Source: Anaplasma centrale str. Israel (GTDB lineage: Bacteria; Pseudomonadota; Alphaproteobacteria; Rickettsiales; Anaplasmataceae). Taken from it: a DNA stretch of 64,000 bases. The DNA is taken from the NCBI RefSeq assembly GCF_000024505.1, contig NC_013532.1:186001-250000 (forward strand), read 5' to 3'. Made by a program: the position numbers and the translations under genes. Below are positions 7,327 to 17,047 of the stretch, piece by piece; position 1 is the stretch's first letter, and each line of letters begins with the position of its first letter. The notes under the pieces are model-generated. The model saw only the letters and a list, made by a program, of their open reading frames with translations. It did not search any database and was not told where the DNA came from.

Positions 7327-9728
7327 AGCTCTGCACTGTCTGGTGCGGTGAGTTTGATCTGCTCTGCGCAGCACATATGTTTCAAATCCTCGAGCATAGA
7401 TTCCGGAAAGTCAGTTGCAAGTCCGCCTATGGTTATGAGCTCGACTGGGTATTTGACGGAAACCTGCGCGTGGGTTTTCGCTTTGCGCACTTCCTCCACT
7501 ATTTTTATTAATGCATCACCGTGCTGCTCAAGTGAGGCATTGTAGGGAATTTCGTCAGCGTTCGGCCACTCTTGGGCGTGTATACATCCGGAGAAAAGTG
7601 TACCATATACTGCCTCAGTGACATACGGTAGAAACGGTGCAAACAGCAGTAGTAGGGTTTTTAGGGTATGATGTAAAGTGCTGACAGCGGAGGCATGCCC
7701 GTGTGCCGACCCGTGATTGTACGCCCTATGCTTTACCAGCTCCAGATAGTTGTCGCAAAAATCCTTCCAGAAAAATTCCTCTGTGCGATTCAGTGCTGCG
7801 CAGTACTCGAAAAGTTTTAGGTTTTCTGTATTATGGGCAACCGCTTTGTGCAATTTGGATAGTATCCACAGATCTGTAGGTGCCGCTGTCGTGCTGACGG
7901 GAGGGCTATCGCGCAGAAAAGTGGCCACAAACTTACTCGCATTCCACAGCTTGGTTGTGAGCCTTCTGCCAGTTTTCAGCACTTCTTCGGAAAATACAGT
8001 ATCGGCCCCCAGGCGGGATTTCGCAGCCCAGTATCTTACGGAATCTGCCCCATAAAGATCTAGTGTACTTTCGGGATCCATTGCATTGCCTTTGGATTTG
8101 CTCATTTTTGTCTTATCCTCAGCAAGGCACCATCCGCTGATCATTATGTTTTTCCACGGAATCTCTCCGTTGTGGTAGTAAGACTTCAACATTGTGTAAA
8201 ACGCCCACGAACGTATAATTTCGTGGCTTTGCGCCCGGAGATCTGTGGGAAATAAAGGCTCGAGATTCTCATTGCGTAACACTTGCCCTACAGATTTTGT
8301 AAGAAACTGTGGCGATATGGAGCTGGTGGCCCACGTGTCCATAACGTCCACATCCGGTTCGACTTCATCTCTGCCATAGCCGCTGGGCAGGTCGCGCAAT
8401 GGATCTACGGGGAGATCGCGCACATCGGGCAAAAGCACCTTGCCCACCTCGCCCTCACGCTTGGAGTACCATACCGGGAACGGTACACCGAAATACCGCT
8501 GCCTAGATATGCACCAATCCCAGTTGAGGTTTTCGATCCATATTTCCATGCGTTTACGCATGCTGTCCGGGTACCACTGCACTTTTTGTACTTGCTCAAG
8601 AAGCTCGTGCTTGTGCTCCATTACCCTCACGAACCACTGGTGGCTAAGCAATATCTCTATTGGTGCGCCTGACCTTTCCGCGCACTTTACAGTGTGCACT
8701 ATCGGCTCCTGTGAAACCAGCAATCCGGCGCCCTCCAGCGCGTCACAAACCGCCTTTCTGGCCTTCTGCACATGCATTCCGTCAAACTGTGCTGCAGGGA
8801 TTTTTGCATCTGGAGTATCTTCCGCCAAGTCTACTATATGCCCGGTCCTGCTCACAATGGTTTTGGTGTCTAAATTATGTGTGCGCCACCAGTAGACGTC
8901 TGTTTCATCGCCAAATGTGCAACACATTACCAATCCTGTGCCTTTGTCAATTCGCACTTTGTCGTCAGGTAAAATTTTGACTTTATGCCCCCCGACGGGC
9001 ACCACTGCAAACTGGCCGTGTAGGTGAGTGTACCTATCATCTTCCGGATTGAAAAACAAAGCCACGCATGCAGGTATAAGCTCCGGCCGGGTGGTGGCTA
9101 TATCGATTTTCTCTCCACCTACTGTGTGAAAGCTAATGGTGTTTAAGTGGGAGTGCAGATCTAGCTCCTCAACCTCCGCATGCGCTATAGCGGTGCAATC
9201 TACGGTGTCCCATAATATGGGCTGCTGTTTTCTGTATAGCTTGTCTTTTGCGTATAAATCGAGAAAAGAGGCCTGCGAGAGCCGCTGTACTTCTTCGCTG
9301 ACCGTGTGATATTCCAACGCCCAATCGTAGCTTATTCCCAGCCGCCTGAATAGATTTCTGAACTTAGTTCTGAACTCGTGCGAGACCTCCCTGCACATTT
9401 TGGTGAACTCCGCCCTCTCTAACTGCACTGCCCTCAACTTTTTGATTTTTTCAACCAGCCGTTCGGTTGGAAGCCCGTTGTCATCAAAGCCGATGGGGTA
9501 GAAAACGTCCTTTCCGGCCATTCTTTGGTAACGTGCTATGAAGTCCGTGTGGCAGTAACTAAAAACGTGCCCCATGTGCAGAACTCCAGACACAGTCGGC
9601 GGCGGTGTGTCGATTACAAAACTCTGTGCAACGTTTCCCTTCCACTTGTAAATTTTGTGCTCATCCCAAGCGGCGTTACACTCTTCTTCTACGGTTTTGT
9701 GCTGATATCTACTATCTAAAGACTGCAT
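7284..9728 (-). CDS. valS: valyl-tRNA synthetase, archaeal type
   Basis: Class I aminoacyl-tRNA synthetase that charges tRNA-Val; an 814-residue protein. Motifs are HMGH in the DTPPPTVSGVLHMGH segment near residue 50, and KMSKSKGN around residue 560. The signature FDDNGLPTE and the lack of the C-terminal coiled coil of bacterial ValS point to the archaeal type, known in Rickettsiales. The open frame begins at TTG 9752, but the promoter at 9766-9794 places the RNA start near 9760, so ATG 9728 is preferred. The last codons share sequence with the degenerate repeats just downstream. Confidence 0.96.
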   Translation of the reverse strand: MQSLDSRYQHKTVEEECNAAWDEHKIYKWKGNVAQSFVIDTPPPTVSGVLHMGHVFSYCHTDFIARYQRMAGKDVFYPIGFDDNGLPTERLVEKIKKLRAVQLERAEFTKMCREVSHEFRTKFRNLFRRLGISYDWALEYHTVSEEVQRLSQASFLDLYAKDKLYRKQQPILWDTVDCTAIAHAEVEELDLHSHLNTISFHTVGGEKIDIATTRPELIPACVALFFNPEDDRYTHLHGQFAVVPVGGHKVKILPDDKVRIDKGTGLVMCCTFGDETDVYWWRTHNLDTKTIVSRTGHIVDLAEDTPDAKIPAAQFDGMHVQKARKAVCDALEGAGLLVSQEPIVHTVKCAERSGAPIEILLSHQWFVRVMEHKHELLEQVQKVQWYPDSMRKRMEIWIENLNWDWCISRQRYFGVPFPVWYSKREGEVGKVLLPDVRDLPVDPLRDLPSGYGRDEVEPDVDVMDTWATSSISPQFLTKSVGQVLRNENLEPLFPTDLRAQSHEIIRSWAFYTMLKSYYHNGEIPWKNIMISGWCLAEDKTKMSKSKGNAMDPESTLDLYGADSVRYWAAKSRLGADTVFSEEVLKTGRRLTTKLWNASKFVATFLRDSPPVSTTAAPTDLWILSKLHKAVAHNTENLKLFEYCAALNRTEEFFWKDFCDNYLELVKHRAYNHGSAHGHASAVSTLHHTLKTLLLLFAPFLPYVTEAVYGTLFSGCIHAQEWPNADEIPYNASLEQHGDALIKIVEEVRKAKTHAQVSVKYPVELITIGGLATDFPESMLEDLKHMCCAEQIKLTAPDSAELAVAVTLAPTVSSN

Positions 9729-9765
9729 AAAATGTCGAACGCGTACGTTCAAGCGATAAACCTGG

Positions 9766-9794
9766 AGTATAAAAAATTGTCATGTTATAAACAA
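9766..9794 (-). promoter_or_regulatory. valS promoter
   Basis: Read on the minus strand: TTGTTT (9789-9794), a 17-base spacer, TATACT (9766-9771). The leader to ATG 9728 would be about 30 bases, the same design as other promoters in this window. Confidence 0.6.
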
Positions 9795-10112
9795 CCCTAA
9801 TTTCGTATACTGCAGTCACCGCCGGTATGGCACACATTTGGGAATAAATTGGGGTGTAACCGAAACGTGGTAGACTGCACTGGCATATCATGGCCATGCC
9901 GGTATCCTAAGCTGCGTCCCGCGCGCTGTGCCATGGGTGAAAATTGTTAGGTGATGCCAATCATGCCCGTTGATAACCACAGCGCGTGCTAGTTTAGAAT
10001 CCGGTGGAGCGTGCCAGCGGTTGAGTAAGTGGCGCATTCGCTATAAAGTAGTGCTAGTCCATACCTGCCGCTAGCAGGGGCTGATGTTTCAAACACAAGC
10101 CAGCGAGGTTAT
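9795..10112 (+). other. valS-ccmF divergent intergenic region
   Basis: No gene seen. A weak plus-strand promoter candidate for ccmF lies at 10019-10047: GGTTGA, 17 bases, TATAAA (or TTGAGT with a 15-base spacer). Nothing else stands out. Confidence 0.4.
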
Positions 10113-12035
10113 ATGCAATATTCGATGGGCGGCTTGGGCGCGTTTTTAATGTGCGCGTGCGCGCTGTCTCTGCTGTGTTCCGTGGTTGCACGCTTATCAA
10201 CCGCGTGGGGGGCAACACTGACGCACGTGGCATTCTCGTTATACAGCGCAGCTGCAGCCCTGCTCACCTACCTGCGGGTTACGGACCACTTCAACTACGC
10301 ACACGTATATCAGAATTCGCATACTACTCAACCACTCCTGTACAAGGTGTGCGGGATATGGGGAAACTATGAGGGCTCAAACCTGCTGTTTGTATGGATG
10401 CTGAGTGCATATGGAACGCTTATTGCGCTTCTGGTCAAGCGAGACGATCTGAAAGGAGCTGCGCTCGTCGTACAAAACTTGCTCAGCTTTGGCTTTGCGC
10501 TGTTTGGCGTCATATTTGCAAATCCATTCCTGAAAGTTATAACCCTGGACGCAGACGGGCTGGGTTTTAACCCAATGTTGCAGGATGTCGGGCTTGCACT
10601 TCACCCCCCAGTATTGTTTGGGGGATACACAGGTTTTGGCGCAGTATTTTCCATAACGATTGCTGCACTTGTTTTGCGCATAGACCCCAAAGAATGGGTC
10701 GCGGTTATACGTGGTTGGGTGTTAGGCGCGTGGACTTTACTCACGCTGGGTGTAGCACTTGGCGGATGGTGGGCATATAGGGAATTAGGTTGGGGAGGAT
10801 TTTGGTCTTGGGATCCGGTTGAAAATGTTTCCTTGATGCCGTGGTTTTTGGGGGTGGCGCTCATTCACATGATGCCGGTGGTGAAAAAGTTCGGCATATA
10901 TTGCAATTTTACGTTTTTGCTCGCTTTGCTGGCGTTTATTTCCAGCTTGTGCGGCACATTTTTAGTGCGCTCTGGGTTTTTAGTTTCTGTTCATGCTTTC
11001 GCGAATGATCAAGGATGCGGCATTTTTCTACTGGCTTTGGTTACGACAATAACGGTGGGCGGGCTGCTAACATTTGTTATTAAGTACAGAAATTTGCCGG
11101 AGACCTGCTGCCACTTCGGCTGCATATCAAAACTCACCGCGATTTTGGCCAATAGCGTAATAATGTTGACCGCGTTTTTGGTGGTTTTGGCAGGGACTGT
11201 GTATCCCATAATTCTAGAGCTGCTTGAGGGGGATACCATATCTGTAGGCGCGCCATATTACAATAACGTGTTCAGCGTGCTATCCGTAGCGTTGTTTTCG
11301 GTTATGATATTGCTCTCTGGCCTAAGTTGGGACGGCTCGGAGAAATTTAAAATGACCTTCAAAATTTCTTCCGTAATCGCAACACTTCTTGTACCTTTTG
11401 CAGCGCCCCTTGGGCTCACCGGAGTGTTAATTTTGCTGGCTGCGCTGTTGTTTTTTTCGATACTGGAAGATTACATTTATCGAGTGCGTAGCTCACAAAT
11501 GCGGCTGAGTGCTGCGGTCAGGCGTGTGAGCCTTGGGCGATATGCAATGATGATGACACACGCCGGTGTTGCGGTTTGCATGTTTGGCATCATCTGCTCT
11601 ACTGCATTTCAGGAAGATGTAACACAATACATGAAAGAGCGCGAATCCGCAGAAATTCACGGGTTTAGCGTGACATTATCTGGTGTGTCACTGGTAAAGC
11701 GGCCGCATAACGAGGCCATAAGGGCGAAGTTTTCCGTGGCTAGATCAGGCAAAGTAGTGTGTCTATTGTTCCCCGAAAGTAGGTTCTACTATGTCGAAGG
11801 TATTAGAAATTCTGAAAGTAGCATCTGTCACGGATTACTTGCGGACATATACATAGTAGTAGGTGAAGTGGATAAAAATCGCGGGATAGCGGTGCAGATG
11901 CACTACAAACCACTAATCAATCTGGTATGGGCAGGGTTTGCCCTGATGGCGGCCGGGGGAGTGCTGTCGGTAGTTAAAGTATGGCTGCGCCGCAGGCAAA
12001 ACAATCCTGCTATAGGTGCAAATAGTACTGCCTGA
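10113..12035 (+). CDS. ccmF: cytochrome c maturation haem lyase subunit CcmF
   Basis: A 640-residue polytopic membrane protein that, with CcmH, ligates haem to apocytochrome c on the periplasmic side. The tryptophan-rich WWD domain (GGWWAYRELGWGGFWSWDPVEN) is seen near residues 215-240, with many membrane segments before and after it and a periplasmic domain before the last segment. Full length for the family. ccmB lies about 19 kb away, so the ccm genes are dispersed as in other Rickettsiales. Confidence 0.95.
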   Translation: MQYSMGGLGAFLMCACALSLLCSVVARLSTAWGATLTHVAFSLYSAAAALLTYLRVTDHFNYAHVYQNSHTTQPLLYKVCGIWGNYEGSNLLFVWMLSAYGTLIALLVKRDDLKGAALVVQNLLSFGFALFGVIFANPFLKVITLDADGLGFNPMLQDVGLALHPPVLFGGYTGFGAVFSITIAALVLRIDPKEWVAVIRGWVLGAWTLLTLGVALGGWWAYRELGWGGFWSWDPVENVSLMPWFLGVALIHMMPVVKKFGIYCNFTFLLALLAFISSLCGTFLVRSGFLVSVHAFANDQGCGIFLLALVTTITVGGLLTFVIKYRNLPETCCHFGCISKLTAILANSVIMLTAFLVVLAGTVYPIILELLEGDTISVGAPYYNNVFSVLSVALFSVMILLSGLSWDGSEKFKMTFKISSVIATLLVPFAAPLGLTGVLILLAALLFFSILEDYIYRVRSSQMRLSAAVRRVSLGRYAMMMTHAGVAVCMFGIICSTAFQEDVTQYMKERESAEIHGFSVTLSGVSLVKRPHNEAIRAKFSVARSGKVVCLLFPESRFYYVEGIRNSESSICHGLLADIYIVVGEVDKNRGIAVQMHYKPLINLVWAGFALMAAGGVLSVVKVWLRRRQNNPAIGANSTA

Positions 12036-12085
12036 TTGGATGAAGTTTAGTATGATGATTACTGGCGCACCATTGAGGGATAGTA

Positions 12086-12901
12086 GTGAAACTTTTTCGG
12101 CTTCACGACCGCAGTGTTTTAAGGGTTTATGGCCCTGACGCTGGAAAGTTTCTACACGGCATCACTACCAATGATGTACTTGGAATCGGGGCTCGGGAGC
12201 CTATATACAATTTGATATTAAATCCCCGCGGAAGGTACGTATTTGATTTCTTTCTAATCCCTCATGAACAAAATTTCTTGCTAGACTGCGCAAGTGCGGA
12301 CGCGGATGCTCTCACCGAATTGCTGCGTTCATATAGATTGCAGCTAAAAGTTAGGGTGAAGCGCTGCGATGACGAATGCGCCGTTGCAGTGCATCCTAAT
12401 ACGGTTGATAGCGGAAATGCCGCAAATTTTGAGGATGCCATACTGTTTCAAGATCCACGGGACCCAAAGATGTGGATGCGCGCGATTGTGCCTACCACCG
12501 CGTCGATAACCTGTGATGAGCTGCCGAACTTAAACGAGTACGAGCTGCTGAGAATTAAGTGCACGATTCCAAACTGCGTCCTAGACATGGTGAGAAATGA
12601 ATCATTCCCGCTGCACTTTGCGATGGACAGACTTAACGCCATAAGTTTGAACAAGGGGTGTTACATCGGGCAAGAAATTGTAGCGCGTATGTGGCGTATA
12701 GGCGCGAAAAAGAAGCTATACACGGTATTTTCAGACACGAAAACATTGGTATGTGGGCAGGAAATATTTGCGCAGGGACAGCCTGCAGGGCACATGCTAT
12801 CCACGCTTGAGGGTTGGGGCTTGTGTCTTTTGGAGGTTGAAAAAATTGCCGATGGTTGCAATCTGGAAAGTGGCGGCACTCACCTGAAAATTTATGAGTA
12901 G
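12086..12901 (+). CDS. ygfZ: YgfZ/GcvT-family folate-binding protein
   Basis: A 271-residue tetrahydrofolate-binding protein that helps maintenance of iron-sulfur enzymes. The family signature KGCYIGQEIVAR is seen at about residues 190-201. GTG 12086 begins the protein in register with the usual N-terminus (LHDRSVLRVYGPDAGKFLHGITTNDV). It follows ccmF by 50 bases in the same direction and converges with the surface-antigen locus. Confidence 0.9.
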   Translation: MKLFRLHDRSVLRVYGPDAGKFLHGITTNDVLGIGAREPIYNLILNPRGRYVFDFFLIPHEQNFLLDCASADADALTELLRSYRLQLKVRVKRCDDECAVAVHPNTVDSGNAANFEDAILFQDPRDPKMWMRAIVPTTASITCDELPNLNEYELLRIKCTIPNCVLDMVRNESFPLHFAMDRLNAISLNKGCYIGQEIVARMWRIGAKKKLYTVFSDTKTLVCGQEIFAQGQPAGHMLSTLEGWGLCLLEVEKIADGCNLESGGTHLKIYE

Positions 12902-13268
12902 TAGAACGGGGCGGTGGGATATACTGCGGCCTTGGCGCTCTTCTATATGTTTCTGCGCCAAAGGGTGCAACGTGGGATGGTGCTTTACATACAACGATTA
13001 AGGCAAGGATCTGGAAAAGATTACTGTTCACACTACCTAGGGGCACGGTTATAGGGCAGGGGAGCGGTTTGCGCGCCCCTACATCTTGCCTAGTTCCTGC
13101 CGTAATTCCTATACTCTACACCAACGCAAGCTACTCTCCGCCGGGTGTGGCCCTGCCTTCCGGCGGTTTGGTGCGATCCCCAGTGCCTCGTCACCGCTGG
13201 GTAGGCGCAACACCCATGTTGCCACTGGGCGCGGCTGTACGCAACTTCAGGCACGGAGGCGTGCGTAG
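12902..13268. other. convergent intergenic stretch, nothing assigned
   Basis: About 370 bases between the convergent ygfZ and outer membrane protein genes. Short open frames on both strands have no family features or ribosome-binding sites. No strong terminator hairpin with a T-tract was found. Confidence 0.4.
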
Positions 13269-14375
13269 CTAAAACTCGAGCTTCAGCCCCAGATTGCAAC
13301 CAGAGTAGGAAAGCTTGAGTGCAACGTCAGCAAAATTGCTGCCCTGGTCGGCATATGTATCTCCCAGCACATGCTCAACGACAAATTTTCTATAACGCAC
13401 CTCACCGGGTACCTTGTGGACAAAGGCTTCCAAATTCACCGAGACTCTTTGCGTAAGCATGTAGTTCACTCCTAGACGTGCTCTATATGCAAGTTTCCAG
13501 AGGATGTTACCGGATACATCGACTAAATTTCCACCGACGCTTCCGCAAACATACGGGGTAAGACGCCCTGAGGATGTACGGCTAGGCGCGTCGTAGCACG
13601 CACTGAGCATGACTGCCGTAATCTCTATGTCGTTTATTTCCACAACGGCAGAGGGCTCCCCGCCACCACCTATCATTTTGTCAATCAACAGCTTAGCTGC
13701 TGTTAGTCTATCTTTGCTACTGAACAACACAAGCCGCTCCGCCGCATACCTGGCGTCATCGTGCCCATACATAGAGATCTTGTACATTGCAGTGCCGAGA
13801 CTATCGTCTGATGAATCTATGGCCAGCCCTTTCTGGCACCCTGTACAGCTCTCCAAGGCCTCAGCGATATTGCCGCTGTTGCCGTTGTAGGCGAGAGCGT
13901 AGGTGAGGTTTTTAAGTAGTAGGAAAAAACCAGCTCCGTTTCCGGGCTCTCCGTTAATTTTTGCAGGGAATCTTTTTCCTTCCATGCCGAACTCAACCCT
14001 CACGTTGCCTGTGGCATATCCTGCGGACCACCCGAACGAAGGAAACTCCCCACATCCAAAATCTATGTCAGGATTTGGTGATTCCCAGTCAAAACTTGCC
14101 GCCTCCTTTAATAGCTCGGTGTGCTCGGTACTTTGGCTTCTGCTCATGGGTAACACGCCAGCGGTCTTGCCATCGATAGTTCCTAATCTTAGGCCTCTCA
14201 CCATACTGTGTGTCCAGCTTGCTGTTCCAGCCACGTACACGCGCCGCAGATCTGCACTGTCGCGATCAATGCGACGCCCGGCACCAAATGCGAAGCACAC
14301 GGGCAAGCAAGCTACAACTGCGCACACGCCTGCAACCGGAGGGACTTTTTCTCTCCACAAAGCAACCACGTTCAT
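13269..14375 (-). CDS. Msp2-superfamily outer membrane protein (omp paralogue)
   Basis: A 368-residue predicted outer-membrane beta-barrel of the Surface_Ag_2/Msp2 superfamily. It has a signal peptide with a hydrophobic core (about residues 14-30, ending FAFGAG). Family-typical stretches are visible: ASFDWESPNPDIDF, WSAGYATGNVRVEFGMEG, IEITAVMLSACYD, PYVCGSVGGNLVDVSGN and the C-terminal alternating strand ending LGLKLEF. The open frame starts at 14477, but ATG 14375 has GGAGAG upstream and begins the signal peptide. Its place after msp2 and the recA remnant suggests one of the omp1-type genes near the A. marginale msp2 site; the exact orthologue is not certain. Confidence 0.85.
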   Translation of the reverse strand: MNVVALWREKVPPVAGVCAVVACLPVCFAFGAGRRIDRDSADLRRVYVAGTASWTHSMVRGLRLGTIDGKTAGVLPMSRSQSTEHTELLKEAASFDWESPNPDIDFGCGEFPSFGWSAGYATGNVRVEFGMEGKRFPAKINGEPGNGAGFFLLLKNLTYALAYNGNSGNIAEALESCTGCQKGLAIDSSDDSLGTAMYKISMYGHDDARYAAERLVLFSSKDRLTAAKLLIDKMIGGGGEPSAVVEINDIEITAVMLSACYDAPSRTSSGRLTPYVCGSVGGNLVDVSGNILWKLAYRARLGVNYMLTQRVSVNLEAFVHKVPGEVRYRKFVVEHVLGDTYADQGSNFADVALKLSYSGCNLGLKLEF

Positions 14376-14732
14376 AGGTAACTCTCCACAACACAGCACA
14401 CACAACCGGACCGGGTCCAGCGCCTGGATTCTATCAGCTTCACCGTGAACATTGCAAGATGAATTTTGGTTTTTCAATCAGCCGCACCGTAAACTACGCG
14501 TTTTTTTCGGACGAGTCATAGTTTGCCCAATGCGCTGTCCTGGGTATACTGGATATGCGAACTCTATAGCGCCAAACCGTCTGTGTGGCAGCATCACTTT
14601 GAGGTAGAGTATGCGATGTGTGGGTCACATGGCCCCGCCTGTTTGGTATTGCAACAAGAATGGTGGGTGCTACTCAAGCACCAGGAGCAACAACCCTGCT
14701 GCCGCTCCTGGATTCTCTGTAATTTGGGTGTA
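14376..14732. other. spacer between the two omp genes
   Basis: About 360 bases upstream of one omp gene and downstream of the other. A 130-codon plus-strand frame here is Cys/Trp-rich, overlaps the neighbouring omp gene and is not convincing. No clear promoter with both boxes was found. Confidence 0.35.
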
Positions 14733-15893
14733 CTAAATCGAAAAGCTTGCTCCGATGTTCAAACCGAGGTTTTTCAATCGGAATGTAGCCGAAGCATCAG
14801 TGCTCGATGCTGCGTGACTGCCTGCTACAGCTTCCGTCTCCAGGCTTGGGTGCCGCACATCACCAAATACACCCTGCAAAAACGCACCTGCGGTGATATG
14901 AACACGAGGTGTTAGTGCATAACGCGCTCCGCCCTTTACTTTGTACAAGAGCCGTGTGGTGGTATCACCTGACATACCTATAACACCCCAGCCAACACCT
15001 GCGCAGGCGTAAGGTATCAGCCTCACGTCTGGGGTATATGCAGGAACGTCTCGACAAATGTTGAGCGTAGCGGATGTTGATGTAATGCCACTAATCCTAA
15101 TAACCGTAGCACCTTCCACGTTCTTAATAAAGCCGCTTGCAACGCTTGCTATACCCTGTGTGCTGAGCTCCGCTATTTTTTTAGCAACCAACTTCGGGCC
15201 GTATTTATATTTCTCCGCACCATAGCCTGCTACAAGATGCTTAACTGCGCTCCTTGGGAATTCGTCTTCGGGGTCTCTTTGCATGCTCTGCATTATATCC
15301 ACAAAGCGCTGCTCTGCACCCGCCTTTAGCGCCAGCTCGATTTCTTCAATGCCTGATAGTACTGACTTAATTTTCTGTGCATCGCCACCCATATGTTGCA
15401 AAAGTGCACTTTCTATAGCATCGGCATCACGCTGGGCAATTGCGTGCGCGAAATCTCGGATAAGCAGAAACGTACCACCGCTACCCACTTCGCTAGCCTT
15501 GACCGGAAACACTTCCCTTCCTACTTCCAGTTCTATTCTGAGATCCTGCATATCTAGCCCTACCACGCCAGCGATTGCGGGAAAGCTGCTATTTTCGAAC
15601 TCTACCCGAGCATCCAGTTTGTCCCAGTCAAATCGCTCAGACACGGTACCAATTCCGCTGTGGTACGTAAGTATACCTGCTGGGTACTGCCCTGCGTTTT
15701 TCAACCTGAAGTCCTGTACGCTGCTGTACGAGGGGTTAAGTGTCAATCCAGTGTAAAGCTTGCCCCGGTGCTGCTTGTAATATGTTGTATCTGCCGTTGC
15801 TACGGACGGTAACGCGCAATTTAGACACACAGCGGATAAAGCTATCGTGCTCACTAAACAAGACCGCATATAGTTCACAAAAACAACGCCCAT
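14733..15893 (-). CDS. Msp2-superfamily outer membrane protein (omp paralogue)
   Basis: A 386-residue predicted outer membrane protein. Signal peptide at residues 9-35 (core STIALSAVCLNCALPSVATA), then the family pattern: YTGLTLNPSYSSVQDF near 47, RFDWDKLDARVEFENSSF near 87, the central helical variable part (about 150-250), ISGITSTSATLNICRD, IPYACAGVGWGVIGMSGD, and a C-terminal strand ending NIGASFSI. ATG 15893 is preceded by GGAGG at 9 bases; ATG 15869 is possible. It is not identical in layout to Msp2 and is probably a stable, non-recombining paralogue, by analogy with A. marginale omp genes. Confidence 0.85.
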   Translation of the reverse strand: MGVVFVNYMRSCLVSTIALSAVCLNCALPSVATADTTYYKQHRGKLYTGLTLNPSYSSVQDFRLKNAGQYPAGILTYHSGIGTVSERFDWDKLDARVEFENSSFPAIAGVVGLDMQDLRIELEVGREVFPVKASEVGSGGTFLLIRDFAHAIAQRDADAIESALLQHMGGDAQKIKSVLSGIEEIELALKAGAEQRFVDIMQSMQRDPEDEFPRSAVKHLVAGYGAEKYKYGPKLVAKKIAELSTQGIASVASGFIKNVEGATVIRISGITSTSATLNICRDVPAYTPDVRLIPYACAGVGWGVIGMSGDTTTRLLYKVKGGARYALTPRVHITAGAFLQGVFGDVRHPSLETEAVAGSHAASSTDASATFRLKNLGLNIGASFSI

Positions 15894-16292
15894 AAGCGAC
15901 TTCCTCCACTATTCAATGATTATGCTGAGAAACGAGGCGCTGTGTGCTCCTCGTGCAACATGTCTAGCGCACACAAACTGAAATTTCTTTTATCTTAGTT
16001 GGCAGAGTAACTTGGTTATGGCCTTGGATGCGGCAGCTATGATGTTGCAAAAATTCCGCATATCAATAAAATTGCAACTTCATGTGGAGAGTGTGTCTCA
16101 AAACCCATAATGGAAGTGTGCCAAGCAACCACAAGTTATAGGTTAGCAAAGCCGCATCTGAAGTGTGTAAATGCTCGCACTCACTGATTGCTGCGAGCAA
16201 CCTTCTCCAGATCTGATTACCAGCCACACTGTTGATATAATACCAGTATTTACCTTATCTGCGCAGCTTTTGTAATTTGTGCTCTATATGCA
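15894..16292. other. AT-rich spacer with a dyad, next to the recA remnant
   Basis: No gene seen. It contains an inverted repeat GTTGCAA/TTGCAAC (16044-16050 and 16072-16078) that encloses one copy of a 14-base direct repeat also present at 16589-16602. No further recA-like coding sequence could be read here. Confidence 0.4.
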
Positions 16293-16602
16293 TCAGTGTA
16301 CTGCGTCACCCACGCTCACACCCAACTTCCTGGCATACACAGTGTCCAATGCGTGTTCTGCATCGATGAAGGCACAGTTACCTCCTTGTTTCTGTGCTTC
16401 AGCAATAACATGAAGTGCAAGTGTGGTTTTTCCTGAGCTTTCTGGACCGAAGCCATCTCCGAATCTTTTACCATTTTTAGGTTTATCAAAACCCTCACCG
16501 CCATTCTCGCCCCAGGGATCACCTCCCACACTCATACAGCCCCTTAAAACCGCACCACAGCCTGGTCAGTCTATCCCAGAATATCTGCCATATCAATAAA
16601 AT
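16059..16602. repeat. 14-bp direct repeats bracketing the recA remnant
   Basis: CATATCAATAAAAT occurs at 16059-16072 and again at 16589-16602, one copy on each side of the truncated recA (16293-16535). It could be a scar of duplication or insertion, or a chance match in AT-rich DNA. Confidence 0.4.
16293..16535 (-). pseudogene. recA (fragment): truncated recA remnant downstream of msp2
   Basis: Eighty codons that retain the RecA nucleotide-binding core: [20 protein letters not shown] and [19 protein letters not shown], about residues 30-76. The preceding GGD...G.G loop is degraded (Lys/Asn-rich), the N-terminal domain is missing, and a stop follows directly after the Walker A/DAEHALD region, so ssDNA-binding loops L1/L2 and the C-terminal domain are absent. 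It cannot act as a recombinase. A recA fragment at this site is a known companion of the msp2/p44 expression locus in Anaplasma. An intact recA must lie elsewhere. Confidence 0.85.
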
Positions 16603-16880
16603 ACTGGGTAAGAACACCCATGCTGAGCCACCAAGGTAAGGTACACAGGGTTTGGCATAGCGAGGAATGTTTCCTCAGCAATTGGTGGAGGGATTGCCCC
16701 TGCACTCTGCACCTGGCTAGTTAAGACAACGGGCTGGCGCATTGCCCCTGGGCTTTGCATAATATTCTGGGCACTGGTTGCACTAGTCGCACTTACAAGA
16801 ATCAGGAAGGAAGACGTATACAGGGACTGGCTGTAGGACTGACTGCCCAACGATTTCAACTCTCGACCCTGCCGCCGCAA
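16593..16880 (-). CDS. unrecognised 95-codon frame downstream of msp2
   Basis: Open frame in the direction of msp2, starting ATG 16880. It has a hydrophobic stretch (SFLILVSATSATSA, about residues 24-38) that resembles a signal peptide or single membrane segment, then a Pro/Ala-rich middle. No SD is evident and no family is recognised. It may be a decayed gene or chance; it lies between msp2 and the recA remnant. Confidence 0.2.
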   Translation of the reverse strand: MRRQGRELKSLGSQSYSQSLYTSSFLILVSATSATSAQNIMQSPGAMRQPVVLTSQVQSAGAIPPPIAEETFLAMPNPVYLTLVAQHGCSYPVFY

Positions 16881-16997
16881 CCCACCAAGTATCTACCCCG
16901 CGGTTGGTAGTATTCCGTAAGTTAGAAGAAGTTAGTTGGTTACTGGAGAACAGACCAGCTGTAGGGATACTCGCTAGGAAGGATTCACATGGAGGAA

Positions 16998-17020
16998 GGG
17001 GAGTGCGGAGAGCACTCCCC
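16998..17020 (-). terminator. hairpin just after msp2
   Basis: A perfect 9-bp stem (GGGGAGTGC/GCACTCCCC, 16998-17006 and 17012-17020) with a 5-base loop, 28 bases after the msp2 stop. On the minus strand it is followed by CTTCCTCC rather than a T-run, so it may stabilise the 3' end or terminate weakly. Confidence 0.5.
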
Positions 17021-17047
17021 CTAGAAGGTTACTTTCTCTAGTGTGAC

